Assembly (NCBI GenBank): GCA_047495785.1
Contig: JBLDXI010000066.1
Span: 186,001-250,000 of the forward strand
DNA: 64,000 nt
DNA from: Lepidodermella squamata
Taxonomy: Eukaryota > Gastrotricha
Direction of reading: 5' to 3'
Part shown: piece after piece, positions 55,615 through 64,000 of the stretch
How the letters are laid out: each line of letters opens with the position of its first letter
Numbering within the stretch: position 1 is the stretch's first letter
Translations under genes and position numbers: made by a program
Notes under the pieces: generated by a model
Database searches by the model: none
Told to the model about the DNA's origin: nothing
The model's input: the letters and a program-made list of their open reading frames with translations, nothing else

Positions 55615-58612
55615 TTACGATTGATAAATAGCTTTAGTAGAGAACGGGCGGAATGGCAACTCTTTGACCATATCTCCTTGCGATTCAGACTTCATCTCGC
55701 CATAATGTTCACCGTGGTCGCTCGCTTTCTTGCCTCCGTTGTAATCCCGCCGGTACATGTGGCTGTTGTGCGCCATCGGGTAGGATGGGTGGCACTTTGG
55801 GAAGTCCTTTGGCGCCTTGACCCATTCGTAAACCTCGCCGACCTTCAGCGTCAACATCATGCCCTGTTCCATGTGGTCGTCAATGTGGCAGTGAAGCATC
55901 CACGGGCCAGGATTGGAAGCCTTGAAGCGAATGATAGTGTATCCAGTTGACGGTAGAGCAATGACATCCTACAACAAAGATCGGTTGATCGTAATAGGCT
56001 TGAAATCATGCGATTGCGAACCTTCGATGGGGGGCGATCGAAATTTCGTTTGATGAGGCCTTTGTGGGAAAGGTCTTTGAATACCGAAGCATTGAACCCA
56101 TCTTTGAAGTGTTCCTTCAATTCCCGGAGTGAAAAACAATAGCATACTGTAAAACTATTCAAGGCAAACCATAGCAAGGACGTAGAAGTGGAAACCATGC
56201 AGATGCATCGGATGAGTGGTGTCAAGTTCAGATTCGGCTTCAGACCGGTCGATAAGAACGATTTCGACCAACGCGTCGAGCGGGATTTCTTCAACGTGGA
56301 TGCACTCGCAGTGCTCCTCGCGCGGGCACTTGCGGTTCTTGGCATTGCAGAACAGCTCGGGCGGAATCTCTTCCCATTGTCTTCAAAAAATCAACAAAAA
56401 ATCCCAAAAATTTCCAAGAAATTGAATCTCACGTGAGCATGGTAATCGGAGACATCAAGTTGCTGATATCGTTAATTCGAGGCGTGATGAAGCGGAAAAT
56501 TTGCGAATATTTCTCGAGATCTTTCGCTGGCACGCCCTTCGGCTTCAAACGAGCATCTTCAACCAGATCGAAGCTCTAAAACCCCCCAAAAAAGCTCAAC
56601 CGAGCGATAGGTTCATTTCTAGAATCACTCACAACTTCAATGATGAGACTAACGTCAGGTTTGCCCATAATTTCTTTCAATGCTTTATTCTTCTTCAGGC
56701 TTCTTAAGTCGGAAATCTTGGCGCCAAGCGGCGGGTTCGGAACTCGGTATTTGCTGTAGAGCAAGTAATTGACCTCATCGTAAACCACCGAAACCGCACC
56801 ATTCGTCGCTTGCGATGGCGTCTTAACCCCAGGCAGGACATTGTCCTTATAGAACACCTTACCAAAGACGCTGCCCTCTACTTCCAAAGCTGACAAAACC
56901 TTAACTTCAATCAAGAAGTACGCTCCAAGCCGGGGTTTTTCACATCCGACGAAGTATGGTACGAAATCGAACCGTTCAGCTGGCATCATACTGAAAGATT
57001 TCGTTGCGACTGGTCTAATCGGCTGGCCGTCGATGCCGATAATGACGAAATGGTGGCACTCCATCGTGACAATCACCGGCGTGAAGAAGAAAGCGTTGTG
57101 GATGATTCTGAATCGATACCGGTGTTTCGCCTTCAAATAGTACTCGTAGGCTGGTAGTTTCAACGGGAATGGCGGTAGTTCAGTCGCGTCTGGCTTCTCC
57201 TCGGCTTCCAGGGACGGTAGAATGCCGTTGAACAGTAGATTAGCCGGGTTGGGTGGATCGTCAGTGAATTGAACCTTGGCAAAGCTCTCCAGGGCAGTGT
57301 CGCCTGGTATCCAATCTTGGATCATGATTGGTTGAAGGCTGTCGCGGTCGTAGAGTTTGCGTTGTGGGTCTTTAGCCTGGCGAATGATGAAGGGACCAGC
57401 GACGCCATCAGCGCGTTGGAAGCCCGTATGCGAGTGCCACCACCACGTGCCGGGCTGGTCGGCTGGAAAGTCGTATGTGAAGTTCTCCATGGCCATAATC
57501 GGGCATTGGGACACCATAGGCGCACCATCCATGAAAGGCTGTTAAAAATGACAGTAATCGTAACACGTTATATGAAAATGGAATGCAATTTCCTTGAAAC
57601 AGTAAGGTCAAACCTCAAACTAATTCCTTTCAATTTTATGTCGAAAATTTTATTTTAAACTTGAAATTTTTCCAGCTTACGAGGGAATTTCCCTACATTA
57701 CCTATTACCTACAACCTACCTACATATACAGCGTGTCCCAGAAGTTGCAAATTAATGTTCAAATTTGATAACTTTTTGCAGGTAATTTCATAGACATTTC
57801 TTCTGTAATTAAATATTTTGAAATATTTGAATATTAAAATTCGAAATAAAAAATATCCGCCTTAAAAATTGATTTAACATTTGAAACTTCTCGTTAACCT
57901 GATCGTTAAGTTCATAATTTAATTTTGAAATCGCTTATTCGCGAAAAAGAAATTTTTGCTTGACACGACAATGATTCGTGAATTACTCGAAATATTTTAA
58001 ATTCGCAGTTGATAAAAACCCTATTTAAAGCCCCAGAGGTAAAACCATGCTGTATCGTGCACCCCTTACCGTTTTTCGTTGGTTAAGACCGTGCCAGTGG
58101 ATGCCGATCGATTCGCCATTGGTCAGGCCGTTGATAACCTTGATACGAACTCGATCGCCCAGACACACCTCAACGGACGGCCCAGGCATTTGAAGGTTGA
58201 CAACCATGATCATTCGCCGGGTGCCAGCCGCCGGGATGCACCCAGGCGTTCGGCAGTCCTCGAACGAGTTCGGGCAGTTCATGCACTGGCGGCTCATCGA
58301 GGCGTACATGCCGACGTGGAACTCGTAGTCGCAGACCATGGGCTTGCCGTGGGGCTCGCAATGGCGCCGGCACGGATGGTTCGAGTAGTCGTGGTAGGGC
58401 GACAGCGAGTGGCGGCCCATCGGACTGGCGTGCTTGCCATGGCCCATGTGGCGATGCATTGGTTTTCGGGTGAAAAATCGCGGGTCATTCTTGTAAATGC
58501 TGGCCTGCGAGAATCCGATCAAACAAACAGCGAGAAACGCTACAAACAAAAAATTAAAACAAATTGACGCGATTACCGCATATTTTCATTACTGACCTGT
58601 AAGTGCTGCCAT
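55615..58612 (-). CDS. Laccase-like multicopper oxidase, complete (730 aa)
   Basis: Minus-strand exons: 58612-58597, 58539-58070, 57538-56633, 56575-56433, 56380-56170, 56114-56022, 55968-55615 (2193 nt, 731 codons). A 16-nt first exon completes a signal peptide (MAALTAFLAVCLIGFSQAS). A Met/His-rich stretch and a Cys-rich block (CRRHC..MSRQCMNCPNSFEDC) precede three cupredoxin domains. All copper motifs are present: IHWHGLNQ, WWHSHTGFQ, HPMHLHGFHFYVL, and HCHIDDHMEQGM with methionine as possible axial ligand. The Cys-rich block is typical of arthropod laccases, which oxidise phenols and catechols, often in cuticle tanning. Secreted. The tail after the last domain is basic. Substrate and tissue cannot be told from sequence. 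Confidence 0.92.
57539..58069. other. Intron 2 of the laccase gene
   Basis: 531-bp AT-rich intron with a gtgtcccagaag motif at about 57730 resembling the repeats at 43225 and 59230. No coding content. Confidence 0.6.
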
Positions 58613-59768
58613 AATTTCTGAGAAAATTAAAAATGTCAGCAGAAATACAGGCAAATACCTACTATTTAAATGTGATTTTTAATTAATTTCAAACGAAGAT
58701 TTCGTGGAACAGCATTTTGAGCTCGCGTGTTACGTTTTTTCCAGCACGTGCTGCCACGTAAATACGTTTAATCTTGGCGCTGAAACCGCCGACAAAAGTG
58801 TCGTAAATTGGATCCAGGTTCAAGCTAAAATTGGAACTGTTATTGTTACACTTTTTCATTCATTTAAGTGAAAACAAATTGACACACGCTCGCGTTGTCA
58901 TTTTCCAATTTCTTTACGGAACGAAAACAGGTCGAAATCAATATTGATGCGTTCACCATCGGAAAGATTTAAAGACCTATAATTTCTAATACGGAATCGG
59001 AACAAGATTTTGGAAAAATTACCGCGAATATAATTTTTAAATCCTTCGAAAATTCCGTTATCAATACAAAATTCTGAATTTATAACCATTAGTTCGAGAA
59101 CTTGAATTAAAAAAATGTATAAAGATTAAGGATATCGGGAATTTATTACCTTTCAAATTCAAATTATCCAATCCCTAACCTTACTAACCAGTTAAATAAC
59201 CGAAAAAATATTTAGTTATTCAGTTATATCGTGTCCCAGAAGGTGCGCAACTAATTTTAAATTTGGTAAATTTTCGAAGGAAATAGAACTAATTGTTTCC
59301 AATTAAACCTACGGAGAAAATATTCCATCTTTTATCCGCCAATTAACCGAAGAAGTGAACAATTTAACGGAGAAAACCGGAAAATCCCGATGGTAACTGG
59401 TTCGGTAATTTTCGGTATTTTACCGGGTTTGACCACATTTCTCTGGACTTTTTTTAATCTCATCAACAAGTGACATACATAATTACCATTCTCGTCATTT
59501 TTTGAATTTTTCTAAAATTGTTTTTGTCATGCGATGTCGTTTCTCATTTTAGAGTTTCTGAATCCTTTTACGTGTATTTTCTTTGCTTGCGTTTTGCTCA
59601 TGAGACACGATCTAAATTAAATTTGGTAATATCATCATGATTTGCCCTTGACAATTTCCTGTTTCTCCTATGAAATTTCGAAAAATTCGCTTCATCCGAT
59701 ATCAAACAATTCGTGCGGCCCCTTTTCGATGCAGAATAACCGCCGATCGAGCGTAACATCAATCCTAA
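58613..59768. other. Intergenic region between laccase and retrotransposon
   Basis: Presumed laccase promoter side, then AT-rich sequence with the dispersed repeat at 59455-59620 and a gtgtcccagaag motif near 59230. No gene is supported. Confidence 0.5.
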
Positions 59769-62675
59769 TCTCAACTATTTTTTATTACTGTTTACAGTCT
59801 TAACTGTCGGAGCGTTGCCAAGCATAATTTAGCAGCTTTAACAGCCTTTTTATTAACATGCAGCTATGACATAATCTGTTTGTGCGAGACCTGGCTTCAC
59901 CCAGGCATCCCTGATGCTATGCTCGAAATAGGTGATTATCGCGTTGCGGTCCGTCGTGATAGACCGTCTCGCGCTGGTGGGGTTTGTATTCTCGTCAACA
60001 AAAATATCAAATTTTATAAAATTGACCATGTTGATAACTGCTCTGAAATTGTTGCCATTAATGTTATCTCGTCCAACAATATGTCATTTCAAATTGCCTG
60101 TTTGTATCGTCCTCCGTATAATGACGTGCCATATCTAAATCGCTTAATCAAATGTATAGATAAGCTGTGTGAATCTACTACATCTCCGATTCTGCTTGTG
60201 GGTGACTTTAATTTTTCTGAGATTGATTGGAAAAACGTTGTTTCGTATGAATTTAGTAATATTCATGAAACTCTTGAAGACTCATTTATGTCGTGTTGCT
60301 TGAGAAATTCACTGTGTCAACTAGTCACGAAACCAACTCATCGGCCATCGGGCAACACTCTTGATCTACTACTGACTAATAACACTTCATTTATTCACGA
60401 CGTTGATGTTGTCTGTCCTTTCATTTTCTCTGACCATGATGCTGTTATCTTTAAAATCAGAATTGATAAACCTTCATCTATTGAGAAAAATGTCAATAAC
60501 TTGAACAGAAATTTTAGAAAAGCCAACTACTCAGCTATCTCTCATCATCTTGACAACGTTGATTGGTCTGAATTCTTCTCTGGTATTACTGATGTAAATG
60601 CAATGTATAATAAATTCAATGCACTTCTTCAACAACTCGTTTCTACTCACGTCCCTCTTCGCAATTTTCACGCTCCTAGGTCCTGTAAATACCCCAAGCG
60701 TATCCGTAGGATGGCTCAGCACAAGCTAGCTATCTGGAAAAAACTCAAAGCTACCAAAAAAGACTCGCTTGATTATTCTCTTCTTCTTACTAAATACAAA
60801 ACAAAATCTGAAATTTATGAAAAAACTGTAAAAAAATTTAATACTGAAAATGTTACCAATATTATTACCGCTAATAATATTAATCTTCTTTACAATTATG
60901 CTAATAACAAACTCAATGCTCACCAGCACATACCTGCACTTGTAAATAAAAATAATGTTGTGTGCTTATCTGATCTCGAAAAAGCCGAGGCACTGAATGA
61001 GCAATTTTCGTCGGTGTTCACTATTGATAACCAGTCTCTACCTTCAAGTATTAATAATATTGTCAAAGCTAACTTTCATCTCTCTTCCGTCGAAATCAAT
61101 GAAGAAATCGTTTTAAATACTCTACTCAACCTCTCCGATTCGTACGCCGTCTGTCCGGATGGTCTTCCGACTATCTTTTTCAAAAAAATAGCTCGTTCTC
61201 TATGTAAACCGCTGGCACATGTCTTCAAATCGTCTCTAAGTCTCGGTACCTTGCCGGATATTTGGAAGATTGCCTCTGTCACGCCAATAGCTAAAAAACC
61301 TAATTCTAAAAAACCTATTGATTATCGCCCTATCTCTCTCACCTCCGCTGCTTGTCGTACCCTTGAAAAAATAGTTAAAAATGCAATTCTAGATTTTTTA
61401 CTAGCTAACTCTATTATCACTTCTGAACAACACGGTTTTCTTCTACGTAGATCTACTGCTTCACAAATGCTAGAATGCACCCACGACTGGTTCTTTGCCT
61501 TGGAATGCGGCGAGTTTGTCGATATTTTATACATAGACTTTGCCAAAGCTTTTGATACCGTTTGCCATTCCAAACTTCTTAAAAAATTAGCTCAAATAGG
61601 TATACAGGGTGATCTTTTGAATTGGATATCCTCTTATCTCTCTAACCGTTCACAATTTGTTGTAGTTAATAATTCTACAAGCTCACACTCGCCGGTTACC
61701 AGTGGGGTTCCCCAAGGTTCCGTCCTTGGCCCCTTGCTCTTCCTCATCTACATTAATGATATCGTCCCTATTTTACCAGCTGGTGTCACAATTAAACTCT
61801 TCGCCGATGATTGCAAGCTTTACATTAAATTCTGCTTTAATAATGCTGCTTCTTCTGTCTCGAGACTATCATTAGCGCTTGATAATATCTTCGCCTGGAT
61901 AAACGACTGGCAGCTCAGCCTTTCTATTGACAAATGTGGCGTGCTTCACCTAGGCCGTAACAATCCTCAATTTTCTTATACTCTTGGTTCACATCAACTT
62001 TCTATCTGTCACTCGTATAAAGACCTAGGTTTGATTATTGATGAAGATCTCACGTTCCGCCCTCATTTTAATACTATTGTTACCAAAGCTTATAACTGTG
62101 TCAACGCTATTCTTAGAGCCTTTCATGGGCAGTCGCCTTCCGTTCTCACATGGGCTTATCGAGTCTATTCTAGGCCTCTACTCGAATACCTTCCTTCGAT
62201 TTGGTCTCCTTACAAAAAAGGCGATATTGAACTCATTGAAAATGTTCAAAAATATTTTACTCGCCGTGCTTTAGGCTTCTCTTCGCACGATCTCAACCGC
62301 CCTTCTTATAAACAAAGGCTTCTAATTCTCAAACTAGATTCTCTGGAAAAACGTCGCATTCTTTTAGATCTCGCCCTTTTATACAAAGTTTACTACAAAG
62401 CTATCGATTCGTCAATCTCCTTTTATATCGAGCCTCTTGAGACAATAACTCGCGGTCATACTCATCGCCTTAGATATCGACGACCTGATGGTCGATACCG
62501 CAATGCTACCTCTCCTCTTTTTGCCAACTATTTTTTAAATCGTGTTTTACCCATTTGGAATGAATTGCCTGCCTATGTGTTTCCGTCCACGGACAATTTC
62601 GATTCCAATCTTAAATTTTTTAAATCAAAAATATGTAAACTTGACTTTTCTAAACACTGCACTCTCGACAACTAA
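59769..62675 (+). CDS. Endonuclease-reverse transcriptase of a CR1/Jockey-like non-LTR retrotransposon
   Basis: The frame is open from 59769 to TAA 62675 (about 968 codons) with no stop. Readable endonuclease signals begin near 59798: DIICLCETWL, VGDFNFSEIDW and SDHDAV (APE-type catalytic residues). The reverse transcriptase follows: DYRPISLTS, DFAKAFDTV, GVPQGSVLGPLLF and the catalytic FADD. The C-terminal ends with the PIWNELP motif common in CR1/L2/Jockey elements. No RNase H domain and no ORF1 are found. The first in-frame ATG (59917) lies inside the endonuclease, so the 5' end is probably truncated. Enzyme motifs are intact. A second, decayed fragment lies at 29481-29708. Confidence 0.9.
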   Translation, partial: SQLFFITVYSLNCRSVAKHNLAALTAFLLTCSYDIICLCETWLHPGIPDAMLEIGDYRVAVRRDRPSRAGGVCILVNKNIKFYKIDHVDNCSEIVAINVISSNNMSFQIACLYRPPYNDVPYLNRLIKCIDKLCESTTSPILLVGDFNFSEIDWKNVVSYEFSNIHETLEDSFMSCCLRNSLCQLVTKPTHRPSGNTLDLLLTNNTSFIHDVDVVCPFIFSDHDAVIFKIRIDKPSSIEKNVNNLNRNFRKANYSAISHHLDNVDWSEFFSGITDVNAMYNKFNALLQQLVSTHVPLRNFHAPRSCKYPKRIRRMAQHKLAIWKKLKATKKDSLDYSLLLTKYKTKSEIYEKTVKKFNTENVTNIITANNINLLYNYANNKLNAHQHIPALVNKNNVVCLSDLEKAEALNEQFSSVFTIDNQSLPSSINNIVKANFHLSSVEINEEIVLNTLLNLSDSYAVCPDGLPTIFFKKIARSLCKPLAHVFKSSLSLGTLPDIWKIASVTPIAKKPNSKKPIDYRPISLTSAACRTLEKIVKNAILDFLLANSIITSEQHGFLLRRSTASQMLECTHDWFFALECGEFVDILYIDFAKAFDTVCHSKLLKKLAQIGIQGDLLNWISSYLSNRSQFVVVNNSTSSHSPVTSGVPQGSVLGPLLFLIYINDIVPILPAGVTIKLFADDCKLYIKFCFNNAASSVSRLSLALDNIFAWINDWQLSLSIDKCGVLHLGRNNPQFSYTLGSHQLSICHSYKDLGLIIDEDLTFRPHFNTIVTKAYNCVNAILRAFHGQSPSVLTWAYRVYSRPLLEYLPSIWSPYKKGDIELIENVQKYFTRRALGFSSHDLNRPSYKQRLLILKLDSLEKRRILLDLALLYKVYYKAIDSSISFYIEPLETITRGHTHRLRYRRPDGRYRNATSPLFANYFLNRVLPIWNELPAYVFPSTDNFDSNLKFFKSKICKLDFSKHCTLDN

Positions 62676-62859
62676 ATTTAAATACATTTTCTACCTAATT
62701 TCTCTATGATTTTGATATATGTTGACTCTCCTCTTGACTGTTCTATACGCTATCATATTGACTACCATACGGTTCAGAGTTAGTGGCCTGCGGGTCCTTC
62801 TGTATCCTCGAATCTTTTTTACTGCTTAATTCCCCTGATGAATTTATTTTTCGAAATAA

Positions 62860-62886
62860 AATAATAATAATAATAATAATAATAAT
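62860..62886 (+). repeat. (TAA)n microsatellite tail
   Basis: About nine TAA units directly after the retrotransposon 3' UTR, the kind of simple-repeat tail used by several non-LTR elements. Confidence 0.85.
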
Positions 62887-62935
62887 CGTTACTAAGCCCG
62901 TTCAAGAGACACATTCTAATTACGATCAATAATTG

Positions 62936-62941
62936 TTTATT
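62936..62941 (-). terminator. Possible poly(A) signal AATAAA (minus strand)
   Basis: Minus-strand AATAAA about 157 bp after the stop of the second laccase. Confidence 0.4.
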
Positions 62942-63097
62942 ATTTTCAATAAAATTGTTTTTAAAATGTTGAATGGTAAATAAAACACGAGACGAGATAT
63001 AAATAGTAATCAACGTTTGTTTTCAGGCGCATGTTATTTTTTAAATAAAATTCCGAAATAAAATTAAAACATGTAAAATATGTGTGTGTAGAAAATT

Positions 63098-64000
63098 TCA
63101 AGTGTGATAGACAGCTTTGCTAGCGAACGGGCGGAATGGCAGGTCTTTGAATAGATCTTCCGGCGATTCAGCAGGGTTCTTCGACGTGTTCTCAGCGTAC
63201 TGATGTTTATGGCCAGTGTGTTCGCTCTTTTTCTGCTTGTTCTTGCCATTTTTTGTGTTGTAATCACGCCGGTACATGTGGCTGTTGTGCGCCATCGGGT
63301 AGGACGGGTGGCATTTCGGGAAGTCCTTCGGCGGCTTGACCCACTCGTGAACCTCGCCGACCTTCAAAGTGATCATCATGCCTTCCTCCATGTGGGCGTC
63401 GATGTGGCAGTGAAGCATCCACGGGCCGGGGTTGTAGGCCTTGAATCGAATGATGGCAAAGCCACCGGTCGGTAGAGCGATAACGTCCTTAAAATAAACA
63501 AAAATACGTCATTAATTAAAATATAAAATATTCAAATTAATAAAAATAAATTATCGAAAATTCAAAATATTGTGAAATTGAATTTAGGAAAATTAAAAAA
63601 TTAAATGATGACAAAGCCTAACCTTCTGTGGAGGTCGGTCGAAATTTCGCTTGATTAATCCTTTGCGCGACAGATCTTTGAACTGCGAGGAGTTGAAACC
63701 AGCTTTGACGTGATCCTTTGAAAATAATAACCGAATGATAAAGGGACGATTTTTCTAGAATCTCGAATTTCCCCAGAACATTTATTATTTTTCGACAGTA
63801 AAATTACCGAAAAAACCCGAAAACCCCGAATTCGGTAATTTTCGGTATTTTCCCAATAATTGCTCATTTTTTCGGGATTTTTCAATTATACCGATCAAAA
63901 GCAAAATTTTCCGACCCTTTTCAACTAGCCCATCAAGGATTTTACCCTTCATAATAGCCTACCATAGCGAGGACGTAGAAGTGGAAACCGTGAAGATGAA
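63098..64000 (-). CDS. Second laccase-like multicopper oxidase, 3' part (runs off the window)
   Basis: Minus-strand exons: the 3' end of an exon at 64000-63963 (HLHGFHFYVLAM), 63715-63623 (SRKGLIKRNFDRPPQK) and 63487-63098 (stop TGA). Exon boundaries and phases match the last three exons of the complete laccase. It contains the fourth copper motif HCHIDAHMEEGM. After MAHNSHMYRRDYN the tail has a Lys/Asn-rich insertion lacking in the other copy, then the shared LPFRPFASKA end. The N-terminal exons lie beyond the window. A tandem duplicate of the neighbouring laccase. Confidence 0.9.

Larger units (their letters stand above)
59769..62886 (+). mobile_element. CR1/Jockey-like non-LTR retrotransposon, 5' truncated
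   Basis: Comprises the ORF above, a 185-bp 3' UTR and a (TAA)n tail. It lies on the plus strand between two minus-strand laccase genes and does not interrupt either. The exact 5' border and target duplication were not found. Confidence 0.8.

Noticed and set aside
1-64000. CRISPR arrays, bacterial operons or phage genes
   Set aside because: No direct-repeat/spacer structure, no Shine-Dalgarno-linked ORFs; spliced genes throughout.

Overview
The window is animal genomic DNA: spliced genes with mostly 45-65 bp GT-AG introns, AATAAA poly(A) signals, standard eukaryotic tRNA genes, hAT-like DNA transposons, MITEs and a non-LTR retrotransposon. Two arthropod-type laccases (Cys-rich N-terminal block plus four copper motifs) suggest an ecdysozoan, possibly an arthropod or relative, but the species cannot be fixed from the sequence.

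Most of the window is a tandem array, all on the plus strand, of one secreted multidomain family: the 3' end of one copy (1-572) and seven complete genes (1884-4020, 7367-12698, 18707-24266, 33592-37337, 39187-42046, 45795-49778, 51071-54799). I rebuilt them exon by exon; each spliced length is an exact multiple of three and ends in a stop. Every complete gene encodes a signal peptide and two tandem copies (A and B) of a 12-cysteine domain I do not recognise, spread over 10-11 small exons. The C-terminus is interchangeable: one, two or three AbfB (CBM42, arabinofuranose-binding beta-trefoil) domains, sometimes alternating with EGF-like modules, or in one gene (18707-24266) eight EGF modules and no AbfB. 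All C-terminal modules lie between phase-1 introns. No catalytic domain is present, so these look like secreted lectins or matrix proteins.

In the array lie two intronless class C (GABA-B-like) receptor genes (13519-15828; 30599-32945, the latter with an apparent frameshift), plus a 3' receptor pseudogene and a 5' receptor remnant that together imply an older receptor tandem array. At 25337-27680 (minus) I find a three-exon gene of unknown function with a hAT-like element in its first intron. Four tRNA genes (Asp, Gly, Pro, Phe; minus) sit at 37676-38218.

The right end holds a complete laccase-like multicopper oxidase (55615-58612, minus), a 5'-truncated but otherwise open CR1/Jockey-like retrotransposon (59769-62886, plus), and the 3' part of a second laccase (63098-64000, minus).

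A GGCACGCGC motif with conserved flanks lies 78-118 bp upstream of four of the array genes and points to shared regulation. A joint role of secreted lectins and laccases in an extracellular coat, eggshell, mucus or cuticle is possible but is inference from linkage only.
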